From Butyrivibrio sp. CAG:318 (lineage in GTDB: Bacteria; Bacillota; Clostridia; Lachnospirales; Lachnospiraceae), in contig FR889216.1 in assembly GCA_000431815.1 (NCBI GenBank), positions 544 through 42,458 of the forward strand: DNA of 41,915 nucleotides, given 5' to 3'. Below, one piece after another: positions 32,247 through 41,143 of the stretch. Numbering within the stretch: position 1 is the stretch's first letter; the number at the start of each line of letters is the position of its first letter. The translations under genes and the position numbers were made by a program. The notes under the pieces are model-generated. The model had not been told where the DNA came from and searched no databases. It was given only the letters and a program-made list of their open reading frames with translations.

Positions 32247-33124
32247 TGGCACCGACATCAATACTTAATGCAAACGGAGTAGAAATAGGGGTAATTGGAA
32301 ACATTGCAGACGAATCGGCATATATAAGTTTGACTGATATTGCAAAGTACAAAAATTCAGAAGATGCCGCTGGTGTAATTTCTAATTGGTTAAGGAATAG
32401 AAATACCTTGGATTATTTAGGGTTATGGGAACAATTGCATAATCCAAATTTTAAACTCCTCGAATTCGAGGGGTTTAGAAATTCATCAGGCGATAATGCT
32501 TTTACCATTTCACCTCAAAAATGGATTAAATCAACGGAGGCAATTGGTATCGTATCTAAATCTGGTAGATATGGTGGAACCTACGCCCACTCTGATATTG
32601 CATTTGAATTTGCATCATGGATTTCTCCCGAATTCAAATTGTATATTATAAAAGATTATCAACGATTAAAAAAAGATGAAGCTGAACGAAAAGCTATTGG
32701 CTGGGATGAAAAAAGAGCATTGTCAAAGATTAATTATCATATACATACAGATGCAGTGCAAAGATATCTTATTACAGATGAATTAACGTCTATAGAAAAA
32801 GGATATACGTTTGCGGATGAGGCAGACATGCTTAATGTAGCTCTTTTTGGAAAGAAAGCACGAGAATGGAGAGATGAACATCCTATTGAGGCACAGAAGG
32901 GGGAAAATATCAGAGATTATGCTACAGCTGAGGAACTGATTATCTTGGTAAATATGGAAAGTCAAAATGCCGAACTAATAAAGGAAGGCTTACCGCAAAG
33001 TGAGCGTTTTGCTAAATTGCATAAAATGGCAAGAACACAAATGCAAATATTGCTGAAAAATCGAACAAAAGAAAAATTAAAAAATGTCAATCCCAATTTG
33101 CTCAAAGGGACAACTGAACAATAA
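32246..33124 (+). CDS. KilA-N domain protein
   Basis: 292-residue protein with an N-terminal KilA-N DNA-binding domain (about 1-135): ISLTDIAKYKN, VISNWLRNRNTLDYLGLWE, then KWIKSTEAIGIVSKSGRYGG and the end YAHSDIAFEFASWISPEFK, a typical signature of phage and plasmid regulators. The C-terminal half (140-292) is helical and charged without a known domain. AAGGAG precedes the ATG. Neighbouring remnants and an adjacent insertion sequence indicate a piece of mobile DNA inserted between ohyA and truA. AT-rich relative to those genes. Role unknown, probably a phage-derived regulator. Confidence 0.85.
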   Translation: MAPTSILNANGVEIGVIGNIADESAYISLTDIAKYKNSEDAAGVISNWLRNRNTLDYLGLWEQLHNPNFKLLEFEGFRNSSGDNAFTISPQKWIKSTEAIGIVSKSGRYGGTYAHSDIAFEFASWISPEFKLYIIKDYQRLKKDEAERKAIGWDEKRALSKINYHIHTDAVQRYLITDELTSIEKGYTFADEADMLNVALFGKKAREWRDEHPIEAQKGENIRDYATAEELIILVNMESQNAELIKEGLPQSERFAKLHKMARTQMQILLKNRTKEKLKNVNPNLLKGTTEQ

Positions 33125-33170
33125 AAAAGACAGTCACTTTTTGAGGTGGCCCCAAAAAGTTAAACTTTTA

Positions 33171-33197
33171 CGAGACGACTTCGGTCGTCTCGTTTTT
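33171..33197 (+). terminator. Strong hairpin terminator at the IS left end
   Basis: Nine perfect G/C-rich base pairs (CGAGACGAC/GTCGTCTCG) around a TTCG loop, followed by five T on the plus strand. It lies between the left terminal repeat and the transposase stop, so it would block transcription entering the element from kilA-N. Confidence 0.85.
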
Positions 33198-33199
33198 CT

Positions 33200-34018
33200 T
33201 TATGCAGCTAGAAGATGAAGTCTGTATTGAACAGGGCTCATCCATCCTAGCCTTTCTTTTATTCGTTTCTCATTGTAGTATTTTATAAATCTTTCAATCT
33301 CTGCTTTTAAATCTTCGTAACTGTAATAAACAACACCGTAATAAATTTCTTGCTTGAGCAACCCAAAAAAGTTTTCCATTACTGAATTATCAAGACAATT
33401 TCCTTTCCTAGACATACTTTGAAATATTCGTTCTTCTTTTAGCCTGTGAGAGTATGCTTTCATCTGGTAAGCCCATCCCTGATCTGAGTGAAAAGTTCTT
33501 CTGCATGGACAGTCCGCAGTAATTTTAATTGCCTTATCCAAGGCATCCATTACGTTCTTGGCAGAAGGTCTCTGATCTATTCCATAACTAAGTATTTCGC
33601 CATTACACATATCCATAAATGGATCGAGATAAAGCTTATGCATAGTCATATGACCTTTCTTATCAACTTCGTAATACTTGAACTCGCTGGTATCTGTAGT
33701 GATTTTTTGATGAGGTATATGTGTGCCAAAACGTCTGTGAATCCTGTTCGGAGCAACCGCACCAACCTTACCTCTATAGGAACTATACTTTCTGCTTTTG
33801 CGGGTGTAGGACATTACTTGTAATCCGAGCTTTTGAACAATACGTTGAACTTTCTTTTTGTTTATGGAACATCCCTGATTGCGAAGTTCTCCGAAAATCC
33901 TACGATATCCGTAATCCTTATGTTCTTCACGAATCCTGAGTATCTTTTCCTCAATTTCCTGATCAGGATTTTCTCTATCAAAACGCTTTTGCCAATACAT
34001 ATATGTGGCTTTTGGCAT
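33200..34018 (-). CDS. IS3-family transposase OrfB (DDE integrase domain)
   Basis: 272-residue catalytic part of an IS150-type transposase. The N-terminal helical HTH_21 segment is EEHKDYGYRRIFGELRNQG, followed by the rve integrase core: first Asp in TTDTSEFKYY, second in HSDQGWAYQ and the Glu in NSVMENFFGLLKQE, with the C-terminal INLE-like end RIKERLGWMSPVQYRLH. The frame is open upstream of the listed ATG (reading RRQFRLKDLLSYTG), as expected when OrfAB is made by -1 frameshifting from orfA. All three catalytic residues are present, so this half is intact. Confidence 0.92.
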   Translation of the reverse strand: MPKATYMYWQKRFDRENPDQEIEEKILRIREEHKDYGYRRIFGELRNQGCSINKKKVQRIVQKLGLQVMSYTRKSRKYSSYRGKVGAVAPNRIHRRFGTHIPHQKITTDTSEFKYYEVDKKGHMTMHKLYLDPFMDMCNGEILSYGIDQRPSAKNVMDALDKAIKITADCPCRRTFHSDQGWAYQMKAYSHRLKEERIFQSMSRKGNCLDNSVMENFFGLLKQEIYYGVVYYSYEDLKAEIERFIKYYNEKRIKERLGWMSPVQYRLHLLAA

Positions 34019-34041
34019 TCCGGTATATGAGAGAAGGTCTT

Positions 34042-34616
34042 TTAATCTGAACTGTCTTCGGAGGCTGCTGATGATTCTTGCCGTTCTCTCATTTTTGCTT
34101 CGTCCTCTAAACGCAGTCTCCTCAGTTCTTTTAAAAACGCATTCTCTATTCTTAACTTCAGAAGTTCATCTTCCAGTTCTTTTACATGTTCGGCACATGT
34201 GTCAACGAAAGACTCTTCTGCTGGTACTATTTTCGGATCCTTATCTGATTTATCCAATATTTTCTTTCGACCTTTCTTATGTGGTCTCAATGCATCAGGA
34301 CCAGCTGTCCGAAAGCGATTCACCCAATTCGCAATCATACTGGGATTGGTAATACCTTCTTGCAATGCTAAATCTTGATATGAGATTTCACTTGATAAAT
34401 ATAATTCTACAACAGAAAGTTTTTTTCGAAAGAATATATATCATTTTTCCGAGAACGTAGTAAACCTTCATCTCCTAAAGTTTGATAATTGTGAACCCAT
34501 TTTTGTATATCTCTTTTAGCAGGACCATAGACAGATGAAAGATGTTTATATCCACCCTCTCCATTTAAATAAGCATCAACAATCATTTTTTTGAATTCGT
34601 AGCTATACTTAGCCAT
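34042..34616 (-). pseudogene. IS3-family OrfA, frameshifted in an A-tract
   Basis: The ATG 34616 (GGAGGT upstream) starts a helix-turn-helix transposase subunit (AKYSYEFKKMIVDAYLNGEG). At the run of seven A on the minus strand (34426-34420) the frame goes out of phase and stops within a few codons. Adding one A restores KLSVVELYLSSEISYQDLAL and joins the second part, ending in a leucine-rich stretch (LEDELLKLRIENAFLKELRR) typical of OrfA. Restored length is 191 residues. One missing base thus makes the element probably unable to move by itself unless slippage in the A-tract repairs it. Confidence 0.85.
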
Positions 34617-34705
34617 AAAAATACCGACCTCCAATCGTTAGATTTTTGGTCTAACTTTTTGGGGCCGGTATAATATAATCCGGGGGTGTTTTTTGACATA
34701 TTTTA

Positions 34706-34714
34706 TGATATAAT
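34706..34714 (+). promoter_or_regulatory. Extended -10 promoter of truA
   Basis: TG-A-TATAAT (TG at 34706-34707, TATAAT at 34709-34714) about 37 bases before the ATG; the -35 region is weak. It lies outside the IS, whose right end is at 34666. Confidence 0.5.
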
Positions 34715-34750
34715 CTTATCAAATTATGAATCCACGGAGGAACCGGATAC

Positions 34751-35506
34751 ATGAGCAATTACAAGATGATAATTCAATACGACGGCACTCGCTACAAGGG
34801 CTGGCAAGGGCAGAATTCAACCGATATGACAATCGAGGGCCGCATCGAAGCTGTGCTTTCTGCAATGGTGGGATATCCCGTGGAACTGACCGGCTCCGGC
34901 AGAACCGATGCAGGCGTCCATGCCCGCGGTCAGGTAGCCAATTATCATCTGGATACTCCGCGCGATACATCTGCAATGTTATCATATGTGAATCAATATC
35001 TCCCGGACGATATTGCGGTTCTTTCGATAGAGAGCGTGGATGAGCGCTTCCACAGCCGTTACAATGCAACCGCCAAAACATACCGCTACAGCATCCGCAC
35101 CGGCGGCATTCCGGACGTCTTCGCCCACCGCTTTCAATATCAATACGATAAGCCGCTTGATGTCCACCGCATGGAGGCTGCCGCTGCACAGCTTGTCGGC
35201 ACGCATGATTTCGCATCTTTCTGCGGCAACCGCAAGATGAAAAAATCAACTGCCCGTACTATTTATGACATCAAAATAACCGCTTCCGGCCCGGATATAG
35301 CCATTGATTACCGTGGCTCCGGCTTCCTGCAGAATATGGTCCGTATCCTCACGGGCACACTTATCGAGGTCGGAGACGGGCGTCTTTCACCGTCCGCCAT
35401 TCCGGAAATCCTTGCCGCCCGCGACCGCGCAGCAGCCGGTTATACCGCCCCGGCATGCGGACTGACATTGATGGAAGTTGAGTACGGGGAAGAAAAAGAA
35501 AATTAA
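34751..35506 (+). CDS. truA: tRNA pseudouridine synthase A
   Basis: 251-residue enzyme isomerising uridines 38-40 in the anticodon stem-loop of tRNAs. The catalytic Asp lies in GSGRTDAGVHA (near residue 55), with IQYDGTRYKGWQGQ before it, FHSRYNATAKTYRY, and FLQNMVRILTG near 205 as in all TruA. ACGGAGGAACC precedes the ATG. Codon use and GC content match the core genome, unlike the flanking IS and AbiE regions. Single gene followed by a weak GC-rich dyad (about 35511-35549). Confidence 0.95.
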   Translation: MSNYKMIIQYDGTRYKGWQGQNSTDMTIEGRIEAVLSAMVGYPVELTGSGRTDAGVHARGQVANYHLDTPRDTSAMLSYVNQYLPDDIAVLSIESVDERFHSRYNATAKTYRYSIRTGGIPDVFAHRFQYQYDKPLDVHRMEAAAAQLVGTHDFASFCGNRKMKKSTARTIYDIKITASGPDIAIDYRGSGFLQNMVRILTGTLIEVGDGRLSPSAIPEILAARDRAAAGYTAPACGLTLMEVEYGEEKEN

Positions 35507-35630
35507 AGCGGCGGTGAAATGGGTTAAATACGCTTTGACCGCCGGATAAAGAGAGGGAAGGCATAAAAAAAGATTTTTATACTAAATTCGCTCGATTTTG
35601 CACATAATAGATATTGATAAGACATAAATA

Positions 35631-35660
35631 TCGACAATGAATATATAAAAATGGTACTAT
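35631..35660 (+). promoter_or_regulatory. Promoter of the AbiE/helicase region
   Basis: TCGACA (35631-35636), 18-bp spacer, TACTAT (35655-35660), 19 bases before the ATG of the AbiEi-like gene. In AbiE systems the antitoxin binds its own promoter; no clear inverted repeat is visible here. Confidence 0.4.
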
Positions 35661-35678
35661 TTGTGTGGAGGCAGGATT

Positions 35679-36305
35679 ATGTTGAAATCTTATTTATTAG
35701 AAAATTACGGATATAACGAACCAATATTTTTGAATGATTTAAAAATAGAAGGGTTATCTGAAAATGCAGTACGACAGTCAGTGAAGAGACTTGTGGCAAA
35801 AGGTTTTTTGGAGAGATATGATAATGGAATCTATTATATACCAAAAGCCGGAGGACTTTTGGGAAAAAGTTATTTGGATCCTCTTTTGGTCATTATGCGT
35901 AAATATGTGAGGAATAAATATGAAACATATGGTTATATAACAGGATTATCGTTTGTCAATCAACTTGGGTTGACAACACAGATGCCGGCAGTAATCGAAA
36001 TAGTTACAAATACAGAAGCTACAAATGGCCGGACAGTTATGGTGGGGAGCCAGAAAGTGCGGATTAAGAAATCGGCAGTCCCGGTCTCGAATAATAATGT
36101 GGAACTTTTACAGCTTTTGGATTGTATTGTACAGGCTGAAAAATATACAGAGTTATCATTGAAAGAAACGGTTGATACAATGTTATCTTATGTAAGACAG
36201 AAACGTTTTACTAAAGAGCAGTTGTCAGAAGTGTCGTATGCTATAAACGGAGCAACAGCCAAAAAACTAATAGAATGGGGAATAATTTATGAATTTAGAT
36301 CATGA
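35679..36305 (+). CDS. AbiEi-like antitoxin (DUF6088 type)
   Basis: 208-residue protein with an N-terminal winged helix (LSENAVRQSVKRLVAKGF, then LERYDNGIYYIPK) and the C-terminal body of the type IV antitoxin AbiEi family (DUF6088): YGYITGLSFVNQLGLTTQMP, then IEIVTNTEATNGR. In intact systems it represses the operon and counters the nucleotidyltransferase toxin AbiEii. ATG 35679 has GGAGG; the upstream in-frame start lacks one. It overlaps the next gene by 17 bp, as usual for abiEi-abiEii, but that partner is reduced to 70 residues. Confidence 0.78.
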   Translation: MLKSYLLENYGYNEPIFLNDLKIEGLSENAVRQSVKRLVAKGFLERYDNGIYYIPKAGGLLGKSYLDPLLVIMRKYVRNKYETYGYITGLSFVNQLGLTTQMPAVIEIVTNTEATNGRTVMVGSQKVRIKKSAVPVSNNNVELLQLLDCIVQAEKYTELSLKETVDTMLSYVRQKRFTKEQLSEVSYAINGATAKKLIEWGIIYEFRS

Positions 36306-36501
36306 TAAAGAAGCATTTGCCGAACTGATTGCAGGCGCAGCAAAATCCAGTGTGCCAGATATATTGCGGGAAGTAATAAATAATAATGTGTATAAAAGGG
36401 ATTACGAAGATGTCACTATGGGACTGCTTTTTGTTCCGGTGAGTTATGATACGGTAGTTCAAAGTTTACATAAGATTTTGGATAGTAAACTTTGGGATTG
36501 A
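36289..36501 (+). CDS. Internally deleted AbiEii-like protein
   Basis: 70-residue product starting MNLDHDKEAFAELIAGAAK, the usual opening of AbiEii-type nucleotidyltransferase toxins, then joined without frame loss to VYKRDYEDVTMGLLFVPVSY and DTVVQSLHKILDSKLW, the usual C-terminal end. The catalytic core of about 200 residues (GS...DxD motif) is missing. It overlaps abiEi by 17 bp like a normal partner. Interpretation: an in-frame deletion removed the toxin domain, leaving a mini-protein that may be inert or may still touch the antitoxin. The join point is around residue 22-30. Assignment by eye. Confidence 0.55.
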   Translation: MNLDHDKEAFAELIAGAAKSSVPDILREVINNNVYKRDYEDVTMGLLFVPVSYDTVVQSLHKILDSKLWD

Positions 36502-36550
36502 GAAATGTGAATTAATATGATACCTAAGCGTTATGCCCGGAGGCAACAAA

Positions 36551-39500
36551 ATGAGAACAGAAGAAATAACCAAATCAATGGCTACGGCCTATATAGACAG
36601 TACAATCAATTCAAATCTTGCTTATCGTCCGGAATTTGTATCCAACGATTACAGACAAGGCAAGAAAGTGTTGGTTTCAATAGATAAGGAACTTAATAAT
36701 TGTGATGAGTTCTGTATCAGTGTGGCATTTATTAAAATGAGTGGAATAACTCCGCTCCTTATGACACTTAAGGAACTTGAACTCAAAGGAATTCCCGGTA
36801 AAATCATAACGACCGATTATCAGATTTTTACCGAACCGAAGGCACTCGATAAGCTTGCGGAACTTAAAAATATTTCTCTTAAAATATACAAGTGTGACCC
36901 TTCTAACGATGGATTTCATACGAAGGGATACATATTCCGCAAGGATGAATTATATAGAATCATCATCGGAAGTTCCAATATGACCATAAGTGCAATTACG
37001 ACCAACAGGGAGTGGAATACGAAAATAGTATCCACGCAGGACGGACAGGTTGCAAAAGATATATTGGATGAATTCAAAGATTTATGGGATGACTCCAAAT
37101 GCCTTAATTATGATGAGTACATTGACGAGTATAGGCAGAAATACGTAGAACAGCAGATTATAAGAAGACAACAAAGGCAGGCAGCGGCAGAGAACGTTGT
37201 TAATCTGGAACGGTATATGTTAAAGCCGAATAAGATGCAGGTGGCATTTATAGATAATCTGATGCGGTTGGTAAATGACGGTGTTGACAGGGCATTGCTA
37301 TTATCAAGTACAGGTACCGGCAAAACATATGCCTCTGCATTTGCAATGCGCGAACTTGGCTATAAAAAAGTCTTGTTTTTGGTTCATCGTAACCAGATTG
37401 CGAAACAGGCAATAAAATCATATCACAAGGTATTCGGAAACAGTGTATCAATGGGTATGATGTCATCTGCACTTGGTCGTATGGAATACGATAAAGATTA
37501 TATTTTTGCTACCATACAGACATTTGCAAAAGATGAGAATCTGCATAGGTTTGAAAAAACACATTTTGACGCAATAATTTATGATGAGGCACATCATGCT
37601 TGTGCGGATAGTTATCGGAAAGTCATGGATTATTTTACGCCGCGATTGTCTCTTGGAATGACGGCAACACCGGACAGAAGGGATGCAGATGTTAAAGGAC
37701 GTGATATATATGAGGTATTTGGACATAATATTGCGTACGAAATCCGGTTACAGCAGGCTATGGAAGAGGACTTATTGTGTCCGTTCCATTATTTTGGTAT
37801 AACGGATTTAAATATTGACGATGAAGTTTGTGACACAGATAATTTCAGATTTCTCACATCTGATGAACGTGTAAAATATGTGATGTCGCAGGCCCGGTAT
37901 TACGGTTACAGCGGAAGCAGGGTTAAGGGACTTATTTTTTGCAGCAGGATTGAAGAAGCTAAAGAATTATCGCGTAAATTCAATGAAAACGGGCTCAGGA
38001 CGATTGCACTCAGCGGAGCCGACACAGAGGAAACAAGGGCGAATGCGATAGAACGCCTGGCAATGGAAGAGTGCGATGCAACGGAGGTGGTTCAACCGCT
38101 TGATTACATCCTGTCCGTTGACATCTTTTCTGAAGGAACCGATATAATCGAGGTTAATCAGGTAATAATGTTGAGACCAACGCAGTCTCCGATTGTGTTT
38201 ATACAACAGCTTGGACGAGGACTCAGAAAAGCAGAGGGTAAAGAGTATGTGGTTGTTTTGGATTTTATCGGTAATTACAGAAATAATTTTATGATACCGA
38301 TTGCACTTTCAGGTGACAGGACATATAACAAGGATACCGTCAGACATTATGTAACTGAAGGCTCCAGAATAATTCCGGGCAGCAGTACGCTGCATTTTGA
38401 TGAGATATCGAAGAAAAAAATATTCAGTTCTATCGACAATGCTAACTTCAGTGATATTAAACTCATTAAAGAGAATTATTTTAATTTGAAGAATAAACTC
38501 GGGCACATTCCGGCATTGACTGATTTTGATAAATACGGTGAAATGGATGTGCTTAGAATATTTGATAATAACAGTTTGGGATCGTATTACAAATTTCTTG
38601 TGAAATACGACCCGGACTACAAGGTGCGCCTATCGGATGAGAAGGCCCAGGTCATAGAATTCATATCCAAGAAAATTGCCAATGGCAAAAGAGCGCACGA
38701 ACTTGTGCTTCTCAAAGAAATTTTAAAGGGACAACGGGATCTGATTATTAATATGGCTGATACGCTTCACAGGGAATACGGACTTATTGTCGATAGAAAC
38801 TGTGCTGAAAATGTCGTCAACATATTTACTAATGAATTCCCGGCAGGAGTGGCGCGCGCAACATATAAGAATTGTGTTCTTATCGAACCGGCACATAATG
38901 CTTTTTCAAGGCTGTCGGCGTACGCATCGTTGCTCAATAACAACACCGATTATGAAGCCAGCCCTAAATTCATGGAAATGCTTTCCGATAAAGCTTTTCG
39001 TTCGATAATAGAGGAACTGGTTGATTTTGGACTTGCCAGATATGAAAGAGATTACAGAGATTCCGATTCACAAAGCGGATTCGCGCTTTATCGTAAATAT
39101 ACATATGAGGATGTGTGCAGGATACTCAACTGGGCACATAACGAGGTTCCACTCAATATAGGTGGATATAAGTATGATGATAGGACAAAGACTTTTCCGA
39201 TTTTTATTAATTATGACAAAGCGGATGACATAAGCGATACTACCAGATATGAGGATCACTTTACGACAAGTAACACACTTATAGCTATTTCCAAAAGTGG
39301 CAGAACAAGAAAATCAACCGATGTCGTAAATATGCTGGAGGCTAAGCAAAGAGGAATCAAAGTTGAACTTTTTGTGCGAAAGAACAAGGATGATAAGATT
39401 TCCAAAGAATTTTATTATCTGGGAAGCATGCAGGCAAAGGGTGTGGCACAGGAATTTGTTATGGCCAACACAGACAAAACAGCTGTTGAGATTGAATGGG

Positions 39501-39553
39501 AACTTGATGTCCCGGTGCGTGAGGACATATACGAATATATTACTCAGGGATGA
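36551..39553 (+). CDS. PLD-like / DEAD-helicase / DUF3427 protein
   Basis: 1000-residue multidomain protein likely acting in anti-phage defence or DNA repair. Residues 1-195: phospholipase-D-like nuclease with HTKGYIF (His123, Lys125) and GSSN (140-143), lacking the canonical Asp after the K-x4 spacing. Residues 225-610: superfamily 2 helicase with Walker A STGTGKT (253-259), DEAH (345-348), TATPDR, and motif VI QLGRGLRKAEGK (about 552). Residues 620-1000: DUF3427-type region ending in a domain with FTTSNTLIAISKSGRTRKS. ATG 36551 with GGAGG 7 bases upstream. A Nudix gene follows after 14 bp. Confidence 0.88.
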   Translation: MRTEEITKSMATAYIDSTINSNLAYRPEFVSNDYRQGKKVLVSIDKELNNCDEFCISVAFIKMSGITPLLMTLKELELKGIPGKIITTDYQIFTEPKALDKLAELKNISLKIYKCDPSNDGFHTKGYIFRKDELYRIIIGSSNMTISAITTNREWNTKIVSTQDGQVAKDILDEFKDLWDDSKCLNYDEYIDEYRQKYVEQQIIRRQQRQAAAENVVNLERYMLKPNKMQVAFIDNLMRLVNDGVDRALLLSSTGTGKTYASAFAMRELGYKKVLFLVHRNQIAKQAIKSYHKVFGNSVSMGMMSSALGRMEYDKDYIFATIQTFAKDENLHRFEKTHFDAIIYDEAHHACADSYRKVMDYFTPRLSLGMTATPDRRDADVKGRDIYEVFGHNIAYEIRLQQAMEEDLLCPFHYFGITDLNIDDEVCDTDNFRFLTSDERVKYVMSQARYYGYSGSRVKGLIFCSRIEEAKELSRKFNENGLRTIALSGADTEETRANAIERLAMEECDATEVVQPLDYILSVDIFSEGTDIIEVNQVIMLRPTQSPIVFIQQLGRGLRKAEGKEYVVVLDFIGNYRNNFMIPIALSGDRTYNKDTVRHYVTEGSRIIPGSSTLHFDEISKKKIFSSIDNANFSDIKLIKENYFNLKNKLGHIPALTDFDKYGEMDVLRIFDNNSLGSYYKFLVKYDPDYKVRLSDEKAQVIEFISKKIANGKRAHELVLLKEILKGQRDLIINMADTLHREYGLIVDRNCAENVVNIFTNEFPAGVARATYKNCVLIEPAHNAFSRLSAYASLLNNNTDYEASPKFMEMLSDKAFRSIIEELVDFGLARYERDYRDSDSQSGFALYRKYTYEDVCRILNWAHNEVPLNIGGYKYDDRTKTFPIFINYDKADDISDTTRYEDHFTTSNTLIAISKSGRTRKSTDVVNMLEAKQRGIKVELFVRKNKDDKISKEFYYLGSMQAKGVAQEFVMANTDKTAVEIEWELDVPVREDIYEYITQG

Positions 39554-39567
39554 AAGAGGTGTGATTT

Positions 39568-39969
39568 ATGAAAACAATACGAGTTGTTGCCGCAGTTATC
39601 AAGGCGACGAATGACAATGGCGAGAAAATTATTTTTGCCACGGAACGGGGATATGGCGAGTTCAAAGGCGGATGGGAATTTCCGGGTGGTAAGATTGAAC
39701 CGGGAGAGACGCCACAGCAGGCGCTATGCCGTGAGATAATGGAGGAACTTGACACGAAAATTCAGGTCGGGGACCTGATAGACACAATAGAATACGATTA
39801 TCCGGCATTCCATTTGTCGATGGACTGCTTCTGGTGTGAGGTGGTTTCAGGAAATCTTGTGCTTAAAGAGCATGAGGCGGCCAGATGGCTTACATCCGAT
39901 GAGCTTGATAGCGTGGAATGGCTGCCGGCAGATGTAACATTGATAGATAAGATAAGAACAGGAATGTGA
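39568..39969 (+). CDS. Nudix hydrolase (MutT/NudG type)
   Basis: 133-residue pyrophosphohydrolase cleaving (d)NTPs, possibly oxidised or modified ones. The Nudix box runs GGKIEPGETPQQALCREIME then EL, matching GX5EX7REUXEE, preceded by GWEFPGGK. AGAGGTG precedes the ATG, and the 14-bp gap to the helicase gene shows co-transcription. DUF3427 helicases are often accompanied by a Nudix enzyme, which supports a joint system, for example one altering nucleotide pools during infection or clearing damaged nucleotides. The functional link is inferred. Confidence 0.9.
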   Translation: MKTIRVVAAVIKATNDNGEKIIFATERGYGEFKGGWEFPGGKIEPGETPQQALCREIMEELDTKIQVGDLIDTIEYDYPAFHLSMDCFWCEVVSGNLVLKEHEAARWLTSDELDSVEWLPADVTLIDKIRTGM

Positions 39970-40054
39970 AAAATACCTGTCAAATGAGCCCATTAATATG
40001 GTATTGCAGATTTAGAATAACATTCAAAGAACAGACCGCAAGGAGGAAAACCAC

Positions 40055-41083
40055 ATGTTATCATCAAATTTATTAAACAGAACAAGTTTTGGATTTTCGG
40101 CAGAGAATCCGAAGGGAGAACCAAACGGAGGAAGCAGGGGCAAGGACTGTGAAAAGTTAAGACCATGTATTCAGATTAAACCGCAGGAAGAAGTGGTGCT
40201 GTGTGACACGGACGGTCCGGGAATGCTGACACATTTATGGTTTACAGGTTATGTTGGCCATTCATTTATTCTTCGAATCTATTGGGATGGTATGGATGTT
40301 CCGTCTGTGGAGGCTCCGATTTCCGCATTTTTTGGATGTGCATATGATGAGAACTTTGCAGACCGGGATGGAAACTATCCGGTGCTGAATTCAAGCTGTA
40401 TTCTGGTGGCGCCGGGAAGAGGATACAATTGTTACTGGGAGATGCCATTCCGGAAGCATTGTAAGGTGACGATGGAAAATCGTGGCAGCAAGGAAGAAAC
40501 ACTTTTTTACATGATTGAGGGATGGCACGGCGAACTTACAGATACGGACGTATACTTCCATGCAGCGTACAGGCAGGAGCATCCGGTGCAGAAGGGACGT
40601 GCTTATACGGTCATCGATGGAATTGAAGGAAGGGGTATATTTGCCGGGCTTTGCTTTGCGGCAGGCATGAATGGCAATAATACATGCTGGGTAGAGGGTG
40701 AACCTAAGATGTATCTGGATGGAGACAGATATCCGACAATTAATTACACGGGAACGGAGGATTACTTCTGCGGTTCTTATGGGTTCGGAAATGATATTTT
40801 ATTGCATAAGTATCAGACCTTCAGCGGACTGTATACGGGGATGTATGCGATTTTAGGTAATGACAGTCAGGAAATGTATAATGGGCAGCAGCGCTTTTTG
40901 CTTTACCGTTTTCATGTAAAGGATCCGGTTTATTTTCAAAAATCGTTTCGTATGACCATGGATAATCTCGGCTGGACAGGAGCGAGATATGATGATTACA
41001 CATCCGTTGCATACTGGTATATGGAAAAACCATCCGGACTGTCTGTAGGGCTGCCGTCCGATGAAGAGATGATTATGAAATAA
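40055..41083 (+). CDS. GH172 (DUF2961) glycoside hydrolase
   Basis: 342-residue cytoplasmic enzyme of the DUF2961 family, now GH172, whose characterised members act on alpha-D-fructofuranosides and alpha-D-arabinofuranosides. Family marks: LLNRTSFGFSAENPKGEPNG at the N-terminus, GPGMLTHLWFT, FRIYWDG-like strand (LRIYWDGMDVPSVEAPISAF) and the catalytic region NYTGTEDYFCGSYGF with Glu235. No signal peptide. AAGGAGG precedes the ATG. It stands alone, without a transporter gene, between the Nudix gene and a small membrane protein. Substrate not predictable. Confidence 0.88.
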   Translation: MLSSNLLNRTSFGFSAENPKGEPNGGSRGKDCEKLRPCIQIKPQEEVVLCDTDGPGMLTHLWFTGYVGHSFILRIYWDGMDVPSVEAPISAFFGCAYDENFADRDGNYPVLNSSCILVAPGRGYNCYWEMPFRKHCKVTMENRGSKEETLFYMIEGWHGELTDTDVYFHAAYRQEHPVQKGRAYTVIDGIEGRGIFAGLCFAAGMNGNNTCWVEGEPKMYLDGDRYPTINYTGTEDYFCGSYGFGNDILLHKYQTFSGLYTGMYAILGNDSQEMYNGQQRFLLYRFHVKDPVYFQKSFRMTMDNLGWTGARYDDYTSVAYWYMEKPSGLSVGLPSDEEMIMK

Positions 41084-41143
41084 CGCTGTGCAAAATCAAC
41101 GGAGCAGGCAGTTCTATATGGCGATTGAATAAGGAGACCAGCT

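Larger units (their letters stand above)
33148..34666 (-). mobile_element. IS3-family (IS150-like) insertion sequence
   Basis: 1519-bp element with 18-bp terminal inverted repeats (33148-33165 and 34649-34666, 17 of 18 matching) and a 3-bp target duplication GGT (33145-33147 and 34667-34669). It carries the two reading frames of the family on the minus strand, orfA broken by a frameshift. It separates the kilA-N gene from truA, and its right end lies about 40 bases before the truA promoter. Confidence 0.9.
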
